DNA of 22,990 nucleotides from Synergistaceae bacterium (lineage in GTDB: Bacteria; Synergistota; Synergistia; Synergistales; Aminobacteriaceae). The notes under the pieces are model-generated. The model was given only the letters and a program-made list of their open reading frames with translations. It was not told the DNA's origin and ran no database searches. The DNA lies in assembly GCA_009776565.1 (NCBI GenBank), contig WRNQ01000007.1, positions 1 to 22,990 of the forward strand. The letters run 5' to 3'. Of this stretch, positions 7,887-16,700 are shown in pieces; position 1 is the stretch's first letter; each line of letters opens with the position of its first letter. The position numbers were made by a program, and so were the translations under genes.

Positions 7887-8792
7887 ATGGTCGCCGCTTT
7901 GATAATCGCCGCCGGGAAAACCGATCGAAGGAATAGCTTTGAGCCGCAGAAGGAAATCGGAACGATTCCGAACATCCTGCGTATCGTGAAGATATTTCAG
8001 CGCGCCGGTATAGATCGAATCGTTATAGTCTGTGAAGAAGACGAAGACAAAGTGATGAAGTTTGCCGCGCGTATGAATGTCGTTTTCCTTCGCAACCGTC
8101 ATGACGCCGATATGTTTGAAAATGTGAAGATTGGGCTTTCCTATTTACTGGATAAATGCGTTGCTGCGATAATCACACATGTGGACGTTCCCCTGTTTTC
8201 TGTTGATACTGTGTACAGGCTTATGGCGGCGGAAGGCCCGGCGTGTATTCCTTCCTATGATGGAAACACAGGTCATCCAATGCTTTTGCGCTCTGAGCAT
8301 TTTCAAAAGGTTTTGTCTTACAGAGGGGAGGGGGGACTTAGCGGCGCGGTTAACGCGTCCGGATTGCAGAGCCGGATAATTAATGTGGATGATGAAGGGA
8401 TACTTGTCAATGTAAACTATAAAGATGATTATGACCGCCTGGTTGCCGAACACAGCCTAATGGAGTTGCGCCCGGAGGTTTGCGTCAGTCTCGTCAAAGA
8501 AAAAGCGTTCTTTGACCCGCGAGCTCATCAACTTCTCCGGCTAACGGATGAAACAGCTTCTTTACGCGAGGCGTGTAAACAAATGGGAATATCCTACAGT
8601 CAGGGGCGAAGTATAATCTCGATTATAGAACAGCAGTTAGGATTTTCGATAATTGAAAGCCGGCAGGGAGGGAAGAGCGGAGGGTATTCATTAGTGACTA
8701 ATGAAGGAAAAGAACTTATGCGTAAGTACACCGAGTTTTGTGCTGACGCCAGACAATATATGAATAAAATATTCGGCGAGTATTTTACGTGA
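7887..8792 (+). CDS. MobA-like nucleotidyltransferase fused to a ModE-like winged helix
   Basis: The 301-residue protein has two parts. Residues 1-195 resemble MobA/MocA nucleotidyltransferases, which attach a nucleotide to molybdopterin. Visible are the AAG near the N-terminus, the metal-binding VDVPLF (about 98-103), NTGHPMLL (about 127-134) and VNVNYKDDYDRL near the domain end. The phosphate loop is unusual (AAGKTDRRNSFEPQK) but keeps AAG, Arg and Lys. Residues about 205-295 resemble the ModE DNA-binding domain, with a helix-turn-helix (ACKQMGISYSQGRSII) and a Gly-rich wing (GGKSGGYSLVTNEG). Such fusions occur in Clostridia near molybdenum-enzyme genes. It may link cofactor synthesis to gene control. 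AAGGA lies 10 nt before ATG 7887. No molybdenum enzyme is in the window, so the role is inferred. Confidence 0.8.
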   Translation: MVAALIIAAGKTDRRNSFEPQKEIGTIPNILRIVKIFQRAGIDRIVIVCEEDEDKVMKFAARMNVVFLRNRHDADMFENVKIGLSYLLDKCVAAIITHVDVPLFSVDTVYRLMAAEGPACIPSYDGNTGHPMLLRSEHFQKVLSYRGEGGLSGAVNASGLQSRIINVDDEGILVNVNYKDDYDRLVAEHSLMELRPEVCVSLVKEKAFFDPRAHQLLRLTDETASLREACKQMGISYSQGRSIISIIEQQLGFSIIESRQGGKSGGYSLVTNEGKELMRKYTEFCADARQYMNKIFGEYFT

Positions 8793-8839
8793 CCTTGAGT
8801 ATTCTGTGTATCAGAGAGTATTTTAATGACATTACTACT

Positions 8840-10246
8840 TTACTTATGAATCATCCAAAATGGGATATATATAACGCCCTCTTTTTTTTGGAGATAATTT
8901 TTCGTGATCACAAGCCCGGTCTTTGCCTCATAAGTCTTAATAAATGAGAATAATCCCTTTAAATCTTTCTCCAAAACGGTGTTGCGGTATTTGACCTCTA
9001 CCGGCGTAAGTCCGAATTTTTTGTCTATGATAATATCAGCTTCCTGCTGATTGCTGCGCCAGAAATATACGGTAAAACCCTCGGATTCACTATAGTTTCT
9101 TGCCATTTGGACAGTGCAGTTTTCAACCTGAACCCCTTCGCTTTCGGGTGAAGGTTCATAATTCCTGAGTATGCCGTTCAGAACGCCGCTATCACTTATA
9201 TAAATCTTTTTATTCTTACGGATGACTTTGCCAACGTTCGGAGAGTAGTTGTTACACACTGAGACAAAAAATGCCTGCGAGAGGTAATTCATGTAGGACG
9301 ATATCGTGAGCGAATCGACGCCAAGAGTCTGTGCAATAGACGAGTATGAGAATTCGCTTCCGCTATTGGCTGCGATATAGAACAGCAGCCGTTCAAGGAT
9401 TTCGGGGTTTTTGATCTTGTAGATGCTGACGATGTCCCGATATAGCCCTCTTGAGATAATGTCTTCGGTCAGTCTCTTCCGCCAAATCATCAAATTGTCA
9501 GTATCAAAATACTCAGGATAGCCCCCGCACAAAAGGTACGTTTTTGTAATTTTGTTCATGGCGCTTTCAAATCCGGCTAGTTTGTACTTGTTTTGATTGA
9601 GTTCCTTATAGTATTCTTCGGGGTTAGCGAACACAGAATCTGTGGGTTGCAGAACGCAAAAAGCGTCTAGACCCAAGTCTTCCTTATATGCGGTGTAAAA
9701 CCTTGTAAACTGCCCTATGCTCAACGGCAATATGTAAATATCATCCAGCCTGCCCATCATAGATTCTCTGGAACCCTCAAACAAATGGATAGACGACGAG
9801 CCGCTGATGATGAATTTTATATTGTATCTTCGGTCATAAAGGCTTTTCAAATATAGTTGCCAGTCTTTTATGAAATGTATCTCGTCAATAAAGATGTAAA
9901 CTCTGTCGCGCAATGTTTCAAAATCCTGATGTAATACTTCTTTTGTATAATCATTTAATATATCATAGACAGTTTCGTGATTGCTGAATAAACCCGGATC
10001 GTCACCACTGAAGAGCAGAATATTTTTGGGGTTTGTGTTAGCGTCCAAAAGATAATTGATTGTCTGATACATGAGCGTTGATTTGCCAATGCGCCTTGGC
10101 CCTATGAGAGAAATGATTCTTTTGTCTTCTAAAAGCGCGGTTATATCTCTAAACTCATCCCGGACGACCTTATACAGAAAAGGCGAGTCAACCTTGCCTG
10201 TAACCCACCAGCGATTTATTTTGTGCAATGTAATAATTCTGTCCAT
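8840..10246 (-). CDS. AAA-family ATPase with C-terminal DUF4143 nuclease-like domain
   Basis: The 468-residue protein has a P-loop (GPRRIGKST, residues 49-57), Walker B (VYIFIDEIH, about 116-124) and a sensor-like FIISGSSS. The C-terminal half contains a winged-helix-like stretch and EADIIIDKKFGLTPVEVKY. That last segment fits the D-x(n)-E-x-K layout of the PD-(D/E)XK fold seen in DUF4143 proteins. Many bacteria carry several such ATPases as solitary accessory genes, and no precise role is known. The gene converges with the MobA/ModE-type gene and has no partner on its strand. ATG 10246 gives a standard N-terminus; the ribosome-binding site is weak (GGGG about 12 nt upstream). Confidence 0.88.
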   Translation of the reverse strand: MDRIITLHKINRWWVTGKVDSPFLYKVVRDEFRDITALLEDKRIISLIGPRRIGKSTLMYQTINYLLDANTNPKNILLFSGDDPGLFSNHETVYDILNDYTKEVLHQDFETLRDRVYIFIDEIHFIKDWQLYLKSLYDRRYNIKFIISGSSSIHLFEGSRESMMGRLDDIYILPLSIGQFTRFYTAYKEDLGLDAFCVLQPTDSVFANPEEYYKELNQNKYKLAGFESAMNKITKTYLLCGGYPEYFDTDNLMIWRKRLTEDIISRGLYRDIVSIYKIKNPEILERLLFYIAANSGSEFSYSSIAQTLGVDSLTISSYMNYLSQAFFVSVCNNYSPNVGKVIRKNKKIYISDSGVLNGILRNYEPSPESEGVQVENCTVQMARNYSESEGFTVYFWRSNQQEADIIIDKKFGLTPVEVKYRNTVLEKDLKGLFSFIKTYEAKTGLVITKNYLQKKEGVIYIPFWMIHK

Positions 10247-10445
10247 TCGTCATACGACCCCATATGTAAATTTCTTGAATATGTTATATATATTTTAGCA
10301 AATTTGATGAATGAAGTAAATAAATTAGAAAACAAAAAACGGTTGACATAGATTAGAGATAGATTAGACATAAATTAGAAAACAAAAAACGCCGGACATA
10401 AATTTGATAACATAAAACGGTTGGCATAAATTTGACCTGACTAAA

Positions 10446-10482
10446 AACACAAAACGCCCTTCTTTTGTGTTAGAATTATAAT
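10446..10482 (+). promoter_or_regulatory. Perfect 9-bp inverted repeat next to a TATAAT box
   Basis: AACACAAAA (10446-10454) and TTTTGTGTT (10463-10471) flank an 8-nt loop. TATAAT follows at 10477-10482. No clear -35 box is visible, so this may be an activator- or repressor-controlled promoter for the 139-residue gene, about 200 bp downstream. Confidence 0.35.
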
Positions 10483-10525
10483 ATTAGTGCGAACTGAGTT
10501 TAATCCACCAGCGAAGAAAACAGAG

Positions 10526-10645
10526 GAAATGATAAGAAAACAGTAGTAAACAGAAGAAAGTAGTAATATAGAAGAAAGTAGTAAACAGAAGAAACAAGTA
10601 AACAGAAGAAACAAGTAAACAGATGAAGGAAGTAAACAGAAGTAA
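10526..10645. repeat. Purine-rich 17-18 bp repeat upstream of the 139-residue gene
   Basis: Variants of AAGTAAACAGAAGAAAC repeat about six times on the plus strand. The tract would be part of a purine-rich leader if transcription starts near 10490. Confidence 0.85.
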
Positions 10646-10682
10646 GGAAGAAACCTGAGAAAACCAATGAAAGCGGGTTGAC

Positions 10683-11102
10683 ATGAATGTCTATATTAAG
10701 TGCAAAGCCGTTGGCAAACGCCGTCCGGTTTTGAATGACACGCCATATGCCCTGCCAGATGGAATAGCCTCGCTAAGGCAGTTGATTGAGGCGGTTGTGC
10801 GTCAGGAAACCGGGAAGTACAACAGCCGGGGAATGGAAAACATGCTTGTCCCTTTCCTCACTGAAAGTGAAATCTACGATCAGAGCGAAGCGGGTAAAAT
10901 CGGCTTCGGCCGCATCTACTCTGAAGGGCGGCCTGATCCCGGCAAAGCTGTCGAAACGGCGTGGCAAGGCTTTGAAGACGGGTTGTTTCGCGTGCTGATC
11001 GGTCAGAAGGAAGCTAAAGAACTTGACGCGCCCCTGGAAATACAGGAAAATGACGCGCTGACATTTATTCGCCTTACTTTCCTTGCCGGGCGCCTGTGGT
11101 AG
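10683..11102 (+). CDS. Hypothetical 139-residue protein
   Basis: The protein begins MNVYIKCKAVGKRRPVL and ends FIRLTFLAGRLW. It shows alternating hydrophobic strands and helices, few cysteines and no signal peptide or membrane span. It looks like a compact soluble protein. I do not recognise a named domain. I have an impression that relatives sit beside DUF4132-type genes, which would tie it to the plus-strand gene at 20882 on the other side of the minus-strand block. The ribosome-binding site is weak (AAAGCGGG about 7 nt upstream of ATG 10683). Sequence coherence and the well-formed protein argue that it is real. Its end is only 16 bp from the end of the converging HEPN gene. Confidence 0.75.
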   Translation: MNVYIKCKAVGKRRPVLNDTPYALPDGIASLRQLIEAVVRQETGKYNSRGMENMLVPFLTESEIYDQSEAGKIGFGRIYSEGRPDPGKAVETAWQGFEDGLFRVLIGQKEAKELDAPLEIQENDALTFIRLTFLAGRLW

Positions 11103-11118
11103 CATAGTAGCCGCAATG

Positions 11119-11541
11119 TTACTCATCACTTGGCCTTTCACAGTCGCTCTCCTGGATCATGAGCTCACATCTTTCAAAAAAATTCATAACATCATGGATA
11201 TATTTTAGCGCTCTATTGACGTCCTCATCAATGATTTCTATTTCATTAGGGTATCTCGGTTGCACTCCATAGAGGGTAAGAAACTCACTGATATCGCTCA
11301 ATTCGTCAAAGCGCTTGTCGATTTTAATGCACATATCACATAACATTGGTAAGTCGTGCGTTCTTGGTGGATTTTGTGAATTTGCAATAAGAAATCCTTT
11401 TAACATTTTCTCAACGCATTGCTCTGAAAGATAGCAAATAATCTCCAGAGGTCTTGGTTGGGAGTGCTCGTTAAGGGTTTTAGCTGATTGTAAATCCCTC
11501 TTGGCGAATCTATACCAATCAAGCGCTTCTGGATTTTTCAT
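11119..11541 (-). CDS. HEPN-domain protein, partner of the MNT gene
   Basis: The 140-residue, all-helical protein starts DWYRFAKRDLQSAK. It has the YLSEQCVEKMLKGFL helix and the PPRTHDLPMLCD turn of the HEPN family PF05168. In MNT-HEPN pairs the HEPN protein is the presumed toxin and the nucleotidyltransferase the antitoxin. The RNase-type R-x4-6-H motif of HepT toxins is not evident here, so RNase activity is doubtful. Its ATG at 11541 lies inside the MNT gene (23-nt overlap), which implies coupled translation. It is the last gene of the minus-strand block. Confidence 0.88.
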   Translation of the reverse strand: MKNPEALDWYRFAKRDLQSAKTLNEHSQPRPLEIICYLSEQCVEKMLKGFLIANSQNPPRTHDLPMLCDMCIKIDKRFDELSDISEFLTLYGVQPRYPNEIEIIDEDVNRALKYIHDVMNFFERCELMIQESDCERPSDE

Positions 11542-11848
11542 AAAGTAGCACCCCCTCGTTGGCGATTGTGCGTTCCAGTGTTATTTGCTTTGACCGTCGC
11601 TCAAAAGTATCAACCGTTCCGGCTAAAATATCCATCGGCTTGCGTTTCATGCCGCGAAAAGAGCGGTATATGCTCTGTACAGCTTCCACTGGCCGTAGCC
11701 CTTCATTTGGGATAACTACATAAAAATCAAAATCACTGTACTCGTTCGAAGTACCATTCGCATAAGAGCCAAATAAATATAATTTCACAACAGGCACAGC
11801 CCCTAGAATTTTATCCTGTATCATCTGTATTTCTTCATTCATTACCAC
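11519..11848 (-). CDS. Minimal nucleotidyltransferase (MNT), partner of HEPN
   Basis: The 109-residue protein has the GSYANGTSNEYSDFD signature (Gly27-Ser28, Asp39, Asp41) and a later MDIL with the third likely catalytic Asp (Asp73). It is a stand-alone polymerase-beta-type nucleotidyltransferase. MntA-type relatives neutralise HEPN toxins by adding AMP, and that role is inferred here. The GTG at 11848 is preferred because GGGAGG ends 8 nt upstream. An ATG at 11842 is possible but sits farther away. The start overlaps the end of the open frame that follows the DUF2971 stop codon. Confidence 0.9.
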   Translation of the reverse strand: MVMNEEIQMIQDKILGAVPVVKLYLFGSYANGTSNEYSDFDFYVVIPNEGLRPVEAVQSIYRSFRGMKRKPMDILAGTVDTFERRSKQITLERTIANEGVLLYEKSRSA

Positions 11849-11991
11849 TCGATATTCCTCCCATAGAACTCAGTGTTATTAAGGTTTAGCGCATACATTT
11901 GTTCAACTAACGGTTTTCTTATCTGACTTTTCTGCTTTGCTCCATCAAAAGCCAACCCGAACTTATCAAAGGGATGTTGAGCAATATTTTT
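11842..11991 (-). pseudogene. 49-codon open frame continuing past the DUF2971 amber stop
   Basis: Directly after the TAG of the DUF2971 gene (11994-11992) the same frame stays open for 49 codons. It ends in TAA at 11844-11842, overlapping the MNT start. The translation looks protein-like (AFDGAKQKSQIRKPLVEQMY, then LNLNNTEFYGRNIEW). It could be a C-terminal extension cut off by a nonsense mutation, a relic of another gene, or chance. Confidence 0.35.
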
Positions 11992-13131
11992 CTATGTTTG
12001 ACTCCGATATGGAAGGGTTGAACACCGAACCTCAATATCACCAATCATTGTATGTTTATAGTATTGTTCTTCTTCAACATCCCAATCGTTAAATTTCTGA
12101 ACCGGATCAATACTCCCAGTAAATCGTGTTTGTACTAACTTAATAATTGCATTAAGTACTAATGTCTGATTAAGCCCTGGCCCTACGGTAATAGATTTTA
12201 TTATTTTTTTGTCGGAGTCATTGTGCTTTATATGTATGTCCATGTAGGGTTTAAGAATTCCATCTGTTTCCCGGTATTGTATCAGTTTTGCGGCATCCAT
12301 TGCGGTATGTTCAGGGTAATAATTGGGTGAAAACAGCAAGCGCACTTCGGATTCATCTTCAAAACCAGGGTGCTTCATAAAGGAAGCGGCAGCTAAAGCT
12401 TGCATAGCTAAAATATGAACAGCATCATTGTTTCGATTTATGGCTTTTTGGGTTATTTTTTTAATATATCTTGTCTTATCATCATCTGCATAAAGTATAC
12501 GACGTGGGATAACCTCCATACGATCTTCATAATAACCAATTGACGGAGCTGGCTCGCCCGGCCGTGTGTGCTTGGGGCGCGGTGGGGAAAACCCTTCATA
12601 CTGGCAATTGTCAAGATCAAATTCTATTGCAATTCCGCTTTCTTTTCCATAGCGCATCCATTGACTCAAAATGTTGCCTTTTAGACAAAAGCACAGTATG
12701 AAGCTGTTTGGCGCGTTATATATGTTATCATTTGGTCCTATTGATGAAAAATAATCCAGATATTGCAAAAGCCATTCTTTTGCTCTGTCATTGGCGCCAC
12801 CACTGTCTTTTTTTGCTGTAATATTTTCACATGCAATTTTCAGACCATCTGCCAGTTCTTGCGTATCGTTTAGAAATAGAAAATGGGAAGCCCATAGTGA
12901 GATAAACTTCGCATTGTAGCGTTCAACTTTATCTTTATCGTCTTCTTTTTTTAATTCTAAAATCTTCAATGCATTAGACAATGATGTGTAATGGAAAAAG
13001 CCCGATTCCCCATGGTTTGCGTTTGGAGACGCTTTTTCAAGCGGCAAGTCTTCACCATATGTTTTATGCCAGATTTCATGTTGTAATATAGATACGTATT
13101 CAGAAATCATTTTATAATTGCTGTCCATCAT
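11992..13131 (-). CDS. DUF2971-family protein
   Basis: The 379-residue soluble protein shows family landmarks. These are FFHYTSLSNALKIL near the N-terminus, SLWASHFLFLNDTQEL, FILCFCLKGNILSQWMRYG with SGIAIEFDLD, and MKHPGFEDESEVRLLF. DUF2971 proteins have no firmly established activity and are frequent in accessory and defence islands. ATG 13131 has GGAAG 11 nt upstream and gives a 20-nt overlap with the receiver gene. A TTG at 13167 would extend the overlap without better support. The position after a kinase-like protein and a receiver suggests an effector role, which is inference. Confidence 0.8.
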   Translation of the reverse strand: MMDSNYKMISEYVSILQHEIWHKTYGEDLPLEKASPNANHGESGFFHYTSLSNALKILELKKEDDKDKVERYNAKFISLWASHFLFLNDTQELADGLKIACENITAKKDSGGANDRAKEWLLQYLDYFSSIGPNDNIYNAPNSFILCFCLKGNILSQWMRYGKESGIAIEFDLDNCQYEGFSPPRPKHTRPGEPAPSIGYYEDRMEVIPRRILYADDDKTRYIKKITQKAINRNNDAVHILAMQALAAASFMKHPGFEDESEVRLLFSPNYYPEHTAMDAAKLIQYRETDGILKPYMDIHIKHNDSDKKIIKSITVGPGLNQTLVLNAIIKLVQTRFTGSIDPVQKFNDWDVEEEQYYKHTMIGDIEVRCSTLPYRSQT

Positions 13132-13735
13132 AAATTGGCCCACTTCCGTCTTTTTTAAATTTAACAATCAGATTTTTCAGACAATCATAAGTGCGGCAAC
13201 CCATGGTTGATATATCATCCATCGACAGATCAAGATCACGGCACCAAGGGGTCTTGCAATCGGCTCTATTTAAAATTCTGAAAGACTCATTCCTGTCAGG
13301 TTTAGGCGCTTCATGCCAATAACCTGGAGCGATCTCATTTATATTGTTTTTGAAAATCCTGGGGGAGCTACCTTTGCCGGTAATGAAGATTACTATTTTT
13401 TTACCACTGGTAATTTCATTTTTAAATTCGGATTTTTCTTTTAGCATATCCTCAAATATACGTTGACTCACCATGGGATTTTCATCAGTTGTTGTCGATA
13501 ACCCTAATAAATAAATATCAATCAATATAATGTCACTTGTTTCCCAGTTTTCCGATAGTATTTTCTTGGCGCGCGCATATTGTTCATTAGCTGAATATGG
13601 TTGATGGTTTGAATTTGTTCGATCACAAGCTGGCGCAAGAATATCGTTTTCGTCGATGCCAGCTTCTCTTTTTAAATACTCTTTCAAATTTCTTTTTTGG
13701 GTGCTTTCGTCATCAATGATTAGAACTCTTCTCAT
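13112..13735 (-). CDS. Receiver-domain (response-regulator-like) protein without DNA-binding output
   Basis: The 207-residue protein starts MRRVLIIDDE and keeps the receiver set: Asp8/Asp9 for metal, phosphoacceptor Asp73 (ILIDIYL), Thr120 (VIFITGKG) and Lys146-Pro147 (EAPKPD). Loops between these elements are longer than in classical receivers. The last 55 residues hold four cysteines (DCKTPWC, GCRTYDC) and no helix-turn-helix. Signals may therefore pass by protein contact rather than by transcription. ATG 13735 is preferred over a TTG at 13741. The gene overlaps the giant gene upstream by 23 nt and the DUF2971 gene downstream by 20 nt, so all three appear co-translated. Confidence 0.82.
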   Translation of the reverse strand: MRRVLIIDDESTQKRNLKEYLKREAGIDENDILAPACDRTNSNHQPYSANEQYARAKKILSENWETSDIILIDIYLLGLSTTTDENPMVSQRIFEDMLKEKSEFKNEITSGKKIVIFITGKGSSPRIFKNNINEIAPGYWHEAPKPDRNESFRILNRADCKTPWCRDLDLSMDDISTMGCRTYDCLKNLIVKFKKDGSGPIYDGQQL

Positions 13736-16700
13736 TGTCAAGTCTCTCTTTCTCTACGATCTTTATTGGCATTGTTACTTCGTAATGTCCATCGTTAGTT
13801 GGACCGTACATAAACGTTTCCTTACCATAATAATTATCAAAATAATACTTCAATGTAGGTAAAGTAATTCCGCCATCATCATCTAATTGCTCGTCGGCTA
13901 GCTTCATATTTCTGAATTTTATTGCTCTGCCGTCTGCTGATGTTGAAACCTCAATGTGAACTTGTCGCTCTTTATCGTGAATTTGTCGTTCTTCATCAGA
14001 GTTTATTGGATTGCCATGCCGAAGCGCATTAAAAAACACTTCAAAAAATGCACAAAACCATATGTAACTAAAACTCTTAGGAGTGTCAAGTGTTATCTTT
14101 TCGAAATCAATCTCTATACTGCTGGTTTTGTCTGGAAAAACATCGGCCCCTTTAACCACAATCCGGCTTTTAAGTACTGACACTAGCATGACCTCATATC
14201 CTGTCATATCCATATTACGCATAATTGTAGCGTCTTTTGGAGACCAGCGTTGGGGAAAAGTTTTTCTTATACTGTGGATACTCCATTTACTAACTATTGA
14301 GTCCGCAATAGTCTTAACCGTTGTATACAGGTCATAAGCATACTCCGAATGTAGCAAATTTGATTTATGAGCCAGATCAATTGTTTCTTTCATAAAACTA
14401 AATGCCCTTCCTAACTCTTCAAATGGCGCATGTGCCCTCGATTTATCCGAGCTGAGCATTTCAAAACTCTTGCGGAATTCAAGATAAGTATCAAAAATGT
14501 TATTGTCATAATCTGCCACTAGCCTTTTCACAAGCTCGCTTCTCATCGAAAGCAGATTTCGCGCTTTCACAATTGCGCTCTGGATGGCCTTATTTTCATT
14601 ATCCCAAAGCATTGTCTGTTCAAAATTGGTTTCACTTGAGTTTTCTCCGGATGGGGATTCATTCTCCGGAATCGCTCTGAGCTGATATGCAAAATAGTAC
14701 TCTGTACTGCCAATGGTCGGATTGTCATATTCGTTAGCTAATAATTTTATCGCGGCATATCGGCTTTTTCCTCTGGGTACGTCACGTATCAAAAAAAAGG
14801 TATCACCAATCCTCAGAAGCTGTTCATCTATTATGTGATTTTTTATGATATCCGAAACAAAGCGCCTTGAATCTTTTATTGTATCTGCAGACTTTCCTGG
14901 ATCAGGGAATAATTGATAGATATTTTTCTCCCCCGGCGTATCTGTATTAAGCACAGCAAACAATCCAAGGTATTTTGTGTCTGTTCCAAGTATTTTTGCT
15001 GAAAGTTCAAGCATCATGTGGTAGAAGCTATTTTCTCTTTCAAGACTGGACAAATGCGTTTTATCAAGTAGAAGGGATAAATAAAGCATAGGCACAAACT
15101 CGTTGTAGAGAATGTCGCTATTCACGGGTGATTCATGCATTTCTGCAACAAATTCGCGATAGGTATCACAGAAGTATTGGTCTAGTGTTGATTTGACAAT
15201 CTTTTCCAGCTCACAATTTGTACTTTCATACTCCTCCAGAAGACGCTTCGAGGCATCGGCATCGCTCCAGGTATGAGACAAATTGAATGCTTTTTTGCAT
15301 TCCCCTAATGCATCGCGAATCAAATACGTATTTTCCAGCCGAAGGAGGTTCAAAAGCGTAGAGGCATGTAAAAGTTTATCTTTAACACGGTTATAACCTA
15401 TGCGTTTCCTGCCTGGTATGTGTAGTTCTTGTTTTTCTATGAGCAAATGTTCTAACCATACGCCCAAGTTCTCTTTTCTGCTTAAACTGAGTATTTGCTT
15501 GATACAAAACGCATAATTGCAGATGAAGCCTTCAGCTACTTCTTGATGCATATTTTTGATATACTCAAGTACATTGTTTATTGTATAAACGCGCAATAAA
15601 TACGTTGAATTCATATTCGTCAGACAAGAGAATAAAACTTTGAGTAAAGTGAGGGATGTTATATATTCTCCCTCTTCATCCCGAGAGGGAGTTTTCAATT
15701 TGTCCACAAAATTCCATATATTGATCTTATCATTATCCTCAAGGAGTCTCGAATTGCCAGTAAAGTAGTATTCTGCAACTTCTAAAACGACTGGCAAAGC
15801 CGCCTCGATGACACTTTTTTTAAATGACAGAAATGGTTTGGATATCACCTTCAAGAATGCAAAAAAAGACTCTCTTTTTTCCCTTCCCTGCTCATGAGAG
15901 CATGAACAAATCTCATTAAGCTCTTCCCATATCATTTTTTGTACTGCTGTTGGGACCTCTCTATTTTGTAATGCGTTGAATCTGTTATTAATTCGATGTG
16001 TAGCAATTAGCCGATAATATGCGCGCCCCTGCAACCATCCGATGCGTGTCTTTTCCTCATCAACTAGTTCTGACCATTTTTTACCCGAGAATTTTCTGCT
16101 GTATTTATTGAGCACAACATCCTCGGGCCGTGTGATATCCTCAGAATTGATAATTTTATATTTTTGCGCTTTTTTAAGTGATATTTTGGACAGTTCATTT
16201 GTAGCGGCAGCCATGTTAATATCGACTGCAAAATTCTGCGCTTTTTTACACATCACGCATGCGTCATTATGATTTCTCATTGAGGATATATTCAATTCAA
16301 AAAAGCTATGGAAGTGGCCTTCTTCCACAAAATTCAACTGAGTGTTTTTCGAACATCGATTGATGAGAAGAATAACGCTTTGGAATAGGCGCACAGTTAC
16401 GCCATCGTCTTTTTCGTGAAAAGCAGCTACTGGAAATAATGATTGCAATACACTCTTTGCGCGATAGAATGAAGCGCCTGTTACTATGGTGTCGTCCACA
16501 AAATGAAACCTGATCTCGGCTCTTGCATATCTGGCGCCAAACGCGCCGCAAAGATTATCATACAACGTGCGCAAATTGCTGTATTTTGCATTTATATTGG
16601 ATCGATAATCACGCTTTGTATCCAACCAGATGATTTGTTTTGCCCTGTTTTTTTCCTTTACCGCAGACACAAAAGCTGCATTTGTATCATGTAACGGCGC

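Larger units (their letters stand above)
10247..10682. other. Intergenic repeat-rich, A-rich region
   Basis: This gap of 436 bp lies between divergent genes. Its left half has imperfect repeats of AAATTAGAAAACAAAAAACG with GGTTGACATA or GCCGGACATA. The middle holds an inverted repeat and a TATAAT. The right half has the purine-rich repeat. No reading frame looks like a gene; the open frame antisense to the purine repeat is a Ser/Phe/Leu-rich artefact. Confidence 0.6.

Noticed and set aside
7512..8102. 196-residue minus-strand open frame with repeated WYLDTSI units
   Set aside because: It overlaps both the binding-protein end and the MobA/ModE-type gene, and it is built from intergenic repeats.
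10484..10684. Hydrophobic minus-strand small protein opposite the purine repeat
   Set aside because: The Phe/Leu/Ser-rich composition follows directly from the pyrimidine-rich complement, and no start signal was found.
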